Positions 21,660 to 30,279 of a DNA stretch of 64,000 bases are shown here, one piece after another. Source of the DNA: Sanderia malayensis (taxonomy: Eukaryota > Cnidaria > Scyphozoa > Semaeostomeae > Pelagiidae); the NCBI GenBank assembly GCA_013076295.1, contig RQOL01000624.1:124001-188000 (forward strand), given 5' to 3'. The first letter of the stretch is position 1. Every line of letters begins with the position of its first letter. Under the pieces are notes generated by a model. That model ran no database searches, was not told the origin of the DNA, and saw only the letters and a program-made list of their open reading frames with translations. A program made the translations under genes and the position numbers.

Positions 21660-22933
21660 TTAAAAATGTTGTAATACTTCAAAATAGAGCATCCTTTCTG
21701 TGTCCTTCTTCTTGGCCAAAGCCAATTCTGTTGCCAGTTTGGATTCAAGTGTTTTCCTTATTTTAGCTGCCTTGTTTTTATGACCATCAAAAATCTTGCG
21801 ACTTGTAGTCACCAGAAGAAGATCTTTTATTGTCTCTCTGTTCCTTCTTTCGCCTGTTGTTGGATCAGTTGATAAATCCAGCTTTGCAGGTAATGTATCT
21901 CCACAATCCAAGCAAATATTATGAAGAACTAAGCAGGCCAAGGTTGCAATTTTCGTCTCATATGGATAGCTCTCAGATTTGCGCAGCAAGAACCTCCATC
22001 TGCCTTTTAATTGGCCAAATGCCCCCTCTACGACCATGCGGCACAACTAAGTCGGTAGTTGAAATACCTTTCCTTCTTACTCAATACTGCATTAGTATAT
22101 GGTTTCATGAGAAAGGATTCAAAGGGAAAGGCAGAATCTCCAGGAATCAGAGGTGGAATCTGAACACCATCTATCTCTTGACAAATGTCTGGAAAGAATT
22201 TTCCATCTTTAATCCTGCTCCACAATGAGGTTGACTGCAAAATAATAGAATCATGGGGGTTTCTACGGAAACCACAACTCCCCCAAATGAAAAGATACTT
22301 TACATCGACCAAAGCCATCAGCACCACCAAATAGAAGTTTCTAAAGTTGTCGTACTCCTTCCGGGAACTTTGACCACCAGGTGGGCACTTTATGGGAATA
22401 TCGCATCCATCAACAGCTGGCCGGCTGCAAGGAAATTGCCAAAACTCCTCCATGTCTAAGATTTTGCGCTGAAATTCATCTTCAGTTTTTGGCATATGAT
22501 TTGAGACATATTTTCCCCAAAGACAAGAAACGATTGCCTGGTTAACCTCATTCACAATTTTAGTCACCGAGGCCTACCATTTCTGCAATACTATAGAGGT
22601 AGTCTCCTCTACCAAGCCGATATAGGCAGATAGCTAGGCGAACTTCAAGGAAATAGGTTCTTCAGTTACTGTCTGTCTTTGAAGGTGTGGTCTGAGTTTG
22701 GCTAGTATGACTTCAAATGTTGCTCTTGATACTCGCAAAGTTTGCTTGAATCGCTTGTTGTCGTACGTAAACCAGACTTTGTCCCACCATCCTCTGTTTC
22801 GTGACAACCTTCTGCATGACCTTATCCGTGCTTTTGGCTTGTTATTCTTATAAAAGAGCCTAGCTGCCAAGAGAAGAGACTTCAAATTAAGCAACCTTTG
22901 CTGTACGATAATTGCCATCCCTTTTATCAACAA
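21660..22933 (-). pseudogene. PIF/Harbinger transposase (DDE_Tnp_4), frameshifted
   Basis: Three minus-strand frames (22933-22634, 22567-22028, 22046-21660) together cover a Harbinger transposase. The N-terminal helix-turn-helix region reads RVSRATFEVILAKLRPHL. The first catalytic Asp lies in PAVDGCDIPIKCP, the second in PGDSAFPFESFL, and the Glu in VVEGAFGQLKGRWRFLL. Frameshifts near 22620 and 22040 and at least one stop make it inactive. Order and orientation relative to the Myb gene are those usual for the superfamily. Confidence 0.85.
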
Positions 22934-23161
22934 CTGTCAACGTTTTCAATGCTAAGATATTACCTTTTTCAGCAACAACAATTTGGATTGATCATTTACC
23001 GCCATTTTTTCAAGTTGATTCGAAGCGGTTGCTTGGATACAAAGAGAATCGAGCTTCAATCTGTGAATTAGGTTCGACGTTTAACCTGGTGTCGTGCTCT
23101 TGCCAAGCTTAATCATGTTAGATTCGGCACATGACAAGCACGACGTTTAACCGGGGCCTAA

Positions 23162-23825
23162 GAATCCGGTCAATTTTTCTCCAAGAACTACGGGCAAACT
23201 GTTTGTCTTCTTTCTGCCCCATGATAGTGAGCAGTTCAAAAAATTGAAAGTGTCTTGCCAAAGATTTCCATCTAATGCACTGTACCCAGAATTGAAACAA
23301 ATCCAACTGTCATGTACAGGTCACAATTGAAATAAGTCACACACAGCTATTATGCTCAAACCACCAAATGGCTGCTCATTTCCCATTATTTGCTGCAGAC
23401 GTAGATTCATAGAATTGAAAAGTCGACACCCCAAAAATGAGATTTCATCAATAAAAACAAATTTCAAAACTTTGTATTGATTCCTAATAGTGTTTAGCTT
23501 GTTGTGGTCTAGGGGAATGTAATTTTGGTTCACTGGAATACTGAAAGCAGAATGAATTGTATTTCCTCCTACCTTAAATGCAGCTTTTTCTCTAGGTGCA
23601 AGTTTGATGATCTTCATATCATCTGGATTTTCACCAGAAAATCTGTCAAGGTACCTTCTCAGTCCTTCATTGATGGTATTTAAAAATCTTTTGCCTACTC
23701 CAGCACCACCACTCAAAAATAACCTTATGGGTAGTTTATCTGACTTGACTGAATGCAAGATATGGTAAAAAAATTGCAGTTGCTCTTCATTTAATGAGCG
23801 TACTTTCGATCGGAATACAGAATCA
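23162..23825 (-). pseudogene. PIF1-like helicase, N-terminal part (Helitron), cut by Harbinger
   Basis: The frame starts near 23825 with VRSLNEEQLQFFYHILH, the usual entry to a PIF1 domain. It then shows Walker A (SGGAGVGKR), motif Ia (GNTIHSAFSIP) and Walker B (KFVFIDEISFLG), followed further on by FELLTIMGQKEDKQFA. In Walker A the conserved Ser/Thr after Lys is Arg, which should abolish nucleotide binding. A frame change lies near 23320. The reading ends at 23162 at the TAA duplication of the Harbinger element and resumes at 7689. Confidence 0.82.
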
Positions 23826-24147
23826 TAATGGAACTATTTTGGACAACTAAGTTATTATTAAGAGATCAAGAAATTAAGAAAGCAGCCAGTATTGTCAAGC
23901 AAATCATATTGAGCTCTATTAAATGGTCCAGGGTCAAAACAGCCATAAGTAATAAAAACAAAGGTATGGCATGTAAGAATGAGGCAGACACAATGAAAGA
24001 AACATTCAGGTGACTTGCGGCAATTGAAATCTAAAGTAATCTCTGTCTGGGTAGCTCACTGAGATGGGAGTTCATTGAAAATCGTGTTTCAAAGCAATGA
24101 GTAGTGTTGAATTGTAAAAAGTTCTCTGAATTTACCAGAGTGTGATA
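23826..24147. other. Non-coding spacer upstream of PIF1 fragment
   Basis: No domain-bearing ORF was recognised. It separates the PIF1 fragment from a small MITE. Confidence 0.4.
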
Positions 24148-24295
24148 CAGCAGAGTCCCGCATATAAGAAACCAGGTTTTAAGAAACTGAGACACTCAAT
24201 TTTTGAGAAAACAATCGATGAAACAACATGCTACTGTTTTAAAACAATAGACTAGATCCTAAAAAGTGTTTTCTTGTATGCGGGACTCTATACTG
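24148..24295. mobile_element. Small MITE, pogo/Tc1-mariner-like ends
   Basis: The left end CAGCAGAGTCCCGCATA and the right end, read inverted, CAGTATAGAGTCCCGCATA form terminal inverted repeats continuing with AAGAAA. The 148-bp length, CAG termini and lack of coding sequence fit a pogo or Tc1/mariner MITE. A TA precedes the left end, but the right flank reads TT, so the duplication is not perfect. Confidence 0.6.
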
Positions 24296-24478
24296 TTCTT
24301 GTGAAGCGCTAGAAAGTAAGTAAAATTCACCTTCCTTTCGTAAAAACACGAGAACTAAAAACACACAGAATTGACTTTTGAGTTGAGCATTTTGCAAAGA
24401 TGCATTGGGGTAGGCATAGGTAGATAGCAGAAAGGAAATAAATACGAGGAAATGAATAGTGAAGCTTTTTTCTCCAAA

Positions 24479-24600
24479 GATATATACAAATATACAAATA
24501 TACAATATACAATATATATAAATATATAATATACAATATACAAATATACAAATATACAAATATACAAATATTGTATATTTGTATATATAGTATATATACA
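24479..24600. repeat. AT-rich simple repeat (ATATACAA-type)
   Basis: Interleaved ATATACAA and TATA repeats. A related block recurs at 24712-24775 and 25464-25520. Confidence 0.85.
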
Positions 24601-25463
24601 TCTAATATATATATTCTACGGAGTCACGTGATGACGCACTTTCCTTGCCACATAAAGTTTTTTCACTTGCCCCCCTCCGGGAAGCGAGCGAATGCGAGCG
24701 CCCCCGGCTAGTATATATATATTCTATATATACAAATATTGTATATTTGTATATTTAGTATATTCTATTATCTTATTGAATCTAAAGCCTTGATGGTTCT
24801 AAAGAGGAAGTTATTAAAATTTGGAAACAGGAAACTCTATTGGATAATTGACAGAACTGCTGCCTTTTTGTGAGGCCCTTAATCTGCCCTATTTTTAAGT
24901 GAACTTTTCCTTGCCGGCTGAACCAGAAAGTTATCTATATGGGAGCTTACAGTTTCGACTAAAAGGTTGGGAAATTCTTTGTTTTTGTTCGCCTGATTGG
25001 CTTTGACGAAAAAACAACGGATTACGCTGGCGAAACTTCCAAATTCGCGTCACGAACTCCAATTTCGAACAAAGCGTTCGCTGTTCACGTGACGCGTTTC
25101 GCCTTTTGCTGCAATTTGATTGGCTCTTTTCCGACTTCACGAGAACAGTTGCGATACTTAGGCCTAATGTAAACAAGCCCAAAGTTTTATCAGGGATTAT
25201 CAGGCGAGCGGAGCGAGCCAAGCTGTGTAAGAGGAGTAGGCAGAGGCATGAGGGTAAGCGAATGCAGCGCACGAAGTGCGCTCTATCAGTCAATGTTTCT
25301 GGATAATAAATAGACAGGCGAGCGTAGCGAGCTAACCCATTGTAAATGTGGTCGAAAGGGGCATGAGCGTAAGCGAATGCAGCGCACGAAGTGCGCCAAC
25401 CACATAAAGTTTTTTCACTTGCCCCCCTCCGGGAAGCGAGCGAATGCGAGCGCCCCCGGCTAG
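24601..25463 (+). mobile_element. Short Helitron with an internal copy of its own 3' end and flank
   Basis: The 5' end TCTAATATATATATTCTACG follows an A. A 3' end (hairpin from CCGGGAAGCGAGCG to CCCCCGG, then CTAG and T) occurs twice, at 24711 and at 25463. The segment 24648-24866 (3' end plus about 155 bp of flank) is repeated at 25400-25618 with an offset of exactly 752 bp and only a few differences. The bases before it (TTCCTTGCC at 24641-24649) recur at 24905, suggesting the 5' part originally continued there. The simplest reading is a Helitron 24601-25463 that gained a duplicate of its tail and 3' flank near its own 5' end. Confidence 0.65.
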
Positions 25464-25772
25464 TATATATATATTCTATATATACAAATATTGTATATTT
25501 GCATATTTAGTATATTCTATTATCTTATTGAACCTAAAGCCTTGATGGTTCTAAAGAGGAAGTTATTAAAATTTGGAAACAGGAAACCCTATTGGATAAT
25601 TGACAGGACTACTGCCCTTTGTTATTAGGGCAGCACATAAAAGTGAATAGCGGCAGATGCCCAACTGCACATTAGAAACCCTATCTGCATATTAATCCTG
25701 CAGATTAGAAATTCTTGCTTAATTAACAGAGCACAACAGTCAAAATGATGAAGGTCCTTGTATTAAATCATT

Positions 25773-27174
25773 CTACTGAGCTGCAACATCTGCAACGTCT
25801 GCAACGACTACATCTGAAACACTGACAACTTTAGTAACAACTTGCTTCGCTGGGTTGAAGAAAATGGTGATGTTCTGCATGTCCAGAAGGGCATCCTCAA
25901 TGCAGTCTGTTTCACTTTCAAGGGTTGCATCAAATTTTGAAAGGAGAGCCTGGATGACTTCAGTGAAGGCAGAAAGAAGAATGGTTTCTTTTTCCTCAGC
26001 TTTCCCGACTTCAACCTGCAACTGAACAGATGCATGCCGTTTGCATGTTGAAACACGTTGGGCGCAATGACAATGGCTGCATTTCACACGGTTCTTGCTT
26101 AAATCAGTAATCTTTCGATTACAACTCTGGCATGCAATAAATACTGTTAGATTTTTCACAAAAATAAATTGTGATACGGTGCTTGCCTTTCTGGATGAAC
26201 AAGCAAATCGCACCCATTGATGACAGGAACTTGCTGATTAACCCCTTTGAATGTGGTCTCAGTCGAAGTTGCTAGATGTGTGGTGCCTTTGAAAACTTTC
26301 ACATTAAGATTTTTTCAATCATATGTTTTTCCACTTTCTAGTTTCTCAATCAGAAATTCCCATACATGAAGGGATGCAGTAGCAGTTGGATCTTCAGCAA
26401 TTATATCTTCCTTTACTGCAACCACACAGTTAAATCTTTGGATTAGAACATTCTTTGGTGGTTCTTCACTAAATGAGCAGGTTACAGTGACGTTTACTTT
26501 CTGGTTTGCTTTGAGCTTTGGTAGCTGGGATAAGGTGATGTGAATAGCATTCAATGTTAAAGCACTGTGAATGTCCAGAGATTTAGTTTCAGCATATTTA
26601 AAATCCATCATGCTTGGAATAATTTGTGCATTAGATTGTTGATTGAAAGTTATTGTATCATCATCATCTTCTTTGACATTTTTTAGGATTACAGTGTCCT
26701 TTAACTGTTGGATCAAGGTTAGGTTCTGATGCTCAGAAATATTATAACCTATGATACGTCTTACTTTTGAAGGGCTCACTTGCAAAAAAATTCATAATAG
26801 TCATGATTTTGCTCTGGCGTTTTAATAGGGCTCACTTTATGGATATATCCTTTGGTTGGTGAATCTAATATGAAAAGTTGCAGAAATGTTAAGAAACTGG
26901 AAATGTATAATCACATAACAGAGACAATCATAAAATATACAAGTTCCCCAACATTTAGAAAAACTCAAGAACTTTACAAGGTACACAAATGTTTGCTGTG
27001 TTGTGGAAGCCAAAAATTCAACAAAATTCAGTGTGCTGAAACATGAGTACAAAGGCATAGAATTGTTATTCCTAATATTAAAATGTTCATTATTATATTA
27101 AAAGAATAAATGTGTTGAAATATTAAAAATGAAAATATTATACTTACCAGAAATGCGACTTGAACTTGTCATGA
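25773..27174 (-). pseudogene. RPA-like protein (Helitron accessory), two or more exons, broken
   Basis: A possible first exon (ATG near 27174, MTSSSRIS, then GTAAGT) is followed by an intron and an exon after an acceptor near 26867 that reads SPTKGYIHKVSPIKTPEQ. A 1-nt shift in a run of seven T near 26790 joins it to the frame 26785-26315, which carries the OB-fold region ending LHVWEFLIEKLESGKTY. The frame 26213-25773 has the zinc-ribbon (CQSCNRKI, VKCSHCHC) and C-terminal helices. It is a clear relative of the gene at 766-1663. It lies between Helitron DUF6570/endonuclease and PIF1 sequences on the same strand. Confidence 0.65.
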
Positions 27175-27350
27175 TGTGCTGTAAAAATAAAATAAAACAA
27201 AAACTATTACAATTAATGTGAATGTGAGCCATACAAAATGTCTTATTTTAATCCTTATGAGCCACATGCACATTAAAATCAACACTTTAACTAGAATTTT
27301 CTGAAAACTGTTTTGTATTCAACATAAATGGGCTTCTGGTCAGAAAAATA

Positions 27351-28278
27351 TTATTCAAGTATTCCAAAATGTGTAACTCTGTCTTGTATATTAGTGTAAA
27401 GATGATCTAATAATGAATCATAGTCTGTTGTTGATTGAAGTAAAAGTTGAGAGTATCCCATTTCCTCCATTTCTGTAATGAAAGTCACTTTCTGTTTTGA
27501 TTCCTCTATAAGGTTCACATTAAAATCACCAACAATAATGTTTGGATATTCTTTAAATATGTTACATATATATCGCATTGTACCAAGCAGACAGTTGAAT
27601 GATACTTTCGTAGATGATCTGTAAAAACTGATAATATGCAAATTTTCAATTGGCTGATTGCAAACTGTGACTGTTATTTCAACTCTGTCTTTGAACTCGA
27701 AATTCCTTTGATTGATAATTTTCTCCACAAATCTGAAATATAATGACAGGAAGGTCTTTTGGGCGCTGTGGCAAAATATCTGCTAATTGTTGCACATTTT
27801 GTGGGAATGTCAAAACATGGCCTTTATATGCAAACTGACCACCTTTAGGTTTTGTGTAAACTTGTATAATTGGGAAAGCTCTTGCAATAAGCATTTCCTC
27901 AAATTGTGTGAGGGTTTGTAACTCTGGTGGAACAGCAGAAGGAACCATGTTGTTTTCTTTGCTAAAAATTGTTGGGTAGCCCTTATCTCTTTTGCAACGA
28001 CAACACAATTCAGTATTCCTTTTCTTCATTTTATTGGCATGGCTGTATGGCCAAGCTTCCTTGCAAATGCTGCACTGCCAAATAGCCATTTTATTTGAAT
28101 CATAAAATTTTTTCATATTTGTGTGAGGTGTGTTGTTTGATTTTTGAAGTGGTTGAGAAAAGGTTTCATGTGGCTGTTTCTTATTTATGGCTTTAGATTC
28201 ATGTACTGCCTCAGTTACTGTGTGATTTGTCTGAGCAATTTCAATAACAACAGATTTTTCAAGATATTTCTGCTTCAT
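27351..28278 (-). pseudogene. Helitron protein fragment: DUF6570 joined to an EEP endonuclease piece
   Basis: The frame 28278-27679 has Cys-rich motifs (WQCSICKEAW, CCRCKR) and then the DUF6570 block typical of Helitron proteins (EEMLIARAFPIIQVYTKP, YKGHVLTFPQNVQQLADILP). The overlapping frame 27728-27351 holds the end of an endonuclease/exonuclease/phosphatase domain: ISFYRSS, IIVGDFNVNL and a late SLLDHLYTN motif. The Rep and helicase domains that normally lie between DUF6570 and a C-terminal endonuclease are absent, so this looks like an internal-deletion derivative. A 1-nt frame change lies near 27700. Confidence 0.7.
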
Positions 28279-28377
28279 GTTGTTTTTTCGTTTTTGGTAA
28301 TATTGTCTGTGGTATTTGGTTCTTGGTGAGGGCTGCTTTACAAATATAGTGTTACGACAAAAATGATATTCTGATGA

Positions 28378-28597
28378 TATTCTTTATTGTCATTAACTTT
28401 CATTTTTTTCTCAGTATTGATATCACAATGATCAGAAGGCCTCTTTCTAGGAGTGGTGTACTAATCAGCAATGCTTTCATCAGAGGGGGCAAAATTTTCC
28501 TTTGTTTTATAGCGATGTTTTGCAGGTATTGAATGTAAAAAACAGGGATCATCAGTGATATTATTAGCCACCCCATCAATTGTAACAGAATTATCAT
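28378..28597 (-). pseudogene. Linker exon of the same Helitron gene (tentative)
   Basis: After an acceptor (TTTAATAG) the minus strand reads an acidic, low-complexity segment (IDDNSVTIDGVANNITDD, later TTPRKRPSDHCD) with one stop. It sits between the protease-like exon and the DUF6570 exon on the same strand. No domain is recognisable. Confidence 0.3.
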
Positions 28598-28752
28598 CTA
28601 TTAAATACAATGCAAATAAAATACATTAAAATACAAACTTCTCAAATTGCTACAGCATTTCAATGAATCACAAAAATCATCAATAAAGTACCAACTTTGA
28701 TTGCAAGCTACTGCACATGTGAAATGAGCATTATTACATCGCACTATGGCCT

Positions 28753-29448
28753 TCAGATTATACACACAATCAGAAAAAATATTTGATTTGCAAAAAACAA
28801 TTCATTTATTACGTCTTGTGACAACTCAACACATAGTAGTTTACATAACACAAATTCACACAAATTTATATCATTGGTAACTAAATTGCAGTGTGTACAA
28901 CATAAATTTGGTACATTCAAATTATTTTCAGAGATATAATTTGACCAATTGAAGGCATTCAATCCACACATTCTAATGTTATTAAGTGTCACATAGTGCA
29001 TAAATATTTCAGAAACCTTTGTAAAGTAATTTTCACAGCTTGAACAATATGCTCTGTGGATAAATTTTGATACTAACAAATTCCTTTCATCTTCAGTGAA
29101 GTTGTCAAATGTTCTTTCTGGAAATATTTCAGAAAATTGGGCATTGGCATCTTGGGCAGTGAATGAGGGGCACTTTTCTCTTAACAAAGACCAAACAATT
29201 TCTCTAATATCTGAGAGTTTATTATTACGTTGTAGAGAATTAACAATCCTACTTCGAATAAGATCTTCATAAAGATCACAAGCATGATACACACAGCTTA
29301 GAAAGTAACCAGTGTCTAATTCAAGAAGTATTGGATAAAAAACTGTATGGCCGACTTCAAGAAAACAGTCAATAGCGCATGAAAATATTCGAGGCTGAAA
29401 CCGTGCAGAGTTCAGGATATGAAGCCTGTTTGAGTCATTAGCCATCAT
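28753..29448 (-). CDS. USP-like cysteine protease domain, Helitron-associated (partial)
   Basis: A 231-residue open frame has a Cys-box-like CAIDCFLE near residue 24 and two paired-Cys sites (CSSCENYF near 135 and CCTHC near 183). These resemble the catalytic Cys region and the zinc-binding finger of ubiquitin-specific proteases. The His box is not in this exon and was not found. The ATG pair at 29448 is a plausible start. It lies just upstream of DUF6570 on the same strand, the place where some Helitrons (Helentrons) encode an OTU protease. Calling it USP-like is inference from motif spacing, and it could be another Cys-rich domain. Confidence 0.45.
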   Translation of the reverse strand: MMANDSNRLHILNSARFQPRIFSCAIDCFLEVGHTVFYPILLELDTGYFLSCVYHACDLYEDLIRSRIVNSLQRNNKLSDIREIVWSLLREKCPSFTAQDANAQFSEIFPERTFDNFTEDERNLLVSKFIHRAYCSSCENYFTKVSEIFMHYVTLNNIRMCGLNAFNWSNYISENNLNVPNLCCTHCNLVTNDINLCEFVLCKLLCVELSQDVINELFFANQIFFLIVCII

Positions 29449-29979
29449 GTATAAATACTGATAGGAAGGTGACCTGTTGCTGACTTAAATGCAAGACAGA
29501 ACAGAAAGTAGCATCATGTCCCTGGGAAATGCAGTTTTGCAAGTGCCCATATGCTTGTCTTGCTACAAAACAGAATTGGCATTATGATTTCTCACTTTTT
29601 CAAATTGAACTTGACTTGCTATCATAATTCCCTTTTGAAAAACTTTGTTTTGTCTAATAACATTAAAGCCAGTCTTTGACTCAAATAGAGGCCTAACACT
29701 TTTATAGGCAAATTCTCTTCCATCGCACAAACAGGCTGATGTTCCTTACTTAGCTCATTAAGAGCACAAATATGACACAAACAGGCTTAAATTCCGGCTG
29801 CTGGTGTAGCTATTTATCGTATTATTTATTTATTGTGGCCTACCCCACACCAAAATATAGCTGTTTGTTTGATTTTGTTGCTTGCTAGCTAGCTAAAATA
29901 GTGATTGTCCGAAGTCTAATAGCTACCAGGCAGCTTTTAATAACTCTGTAAAACTTGTAAAACTCGCAAGGGTTTTACG
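29449..29979. other. Non-coding stretch left of the HECT-bearing transposon
   Basis: No ORF with a recognisable domain. It may contain the promoter of the minus-strand protease-like gene. Positions 29980-29985 are the left CCCACT duplication of the next element. Confidence 0.4.
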
Positions 29980-30039
29980 CCCACTTATGGTAGGCCAAAT
30001 GGTGCAAAATTCAAGAAAATAAAATTGCACCACAATTCA

Positions 30040-30215
30040 ATAGCTATTTTCAACGTCACTTCAAGGTAACATTTCAACTTCAAGGGAACAATTCACATTC
30101 AAGGTTACAATTCCACTTCAAGGGTACAATTCAACTTCAAGGGCACAATTCAATGTCAACAAACATTTTCAGTGTCAACAAACGTTTTTCATTGTCAACA
30201 AATCCCATGATGCCA
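30040..30215. repeat. Subterminal short repeats, left end of IS3EU-like element
   Basis: About five units of the type CAACTTCAAGGGTACAATT, then three units containing TGTCAACAAA. The same units occur inverted at 36135-36320. Confidence 0.85.
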
Positions 30216-30279
30216 TGTTCCTTGTTTTTGGCGCCAAAAGTTACCACGCCTCAAGTTAACAGTTAACTCTGATGCTGCG

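Larger units (their letters stand above)
7692..23158. mobile_element. PIF/Harbinger DNA transposon, 3-bp TSD TAA, heavily nested
   Basis: Terminal inverted repeats start GGCCCCGGTTAAACGTC at 7692 and end with the inverse (GACGTTTAACCGGGGCC) at 23158, matching over about 40 bp with few differences. Both ends are flanked by TAA (7689-7691 and 23159-23161), the 3-bp TWA duplication expected of PIF/Harbinger. The element carries the two usual genes: a Myb/SANT-like protein on the plus strand (exons at 8091, 18200 and 21197) and a DDE transposase on the minus strand (22933-21660). A Helitron, a BEL element and a hAT copy have inserted into it, taking it to 15.5 kb. Confidence 0.9.
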
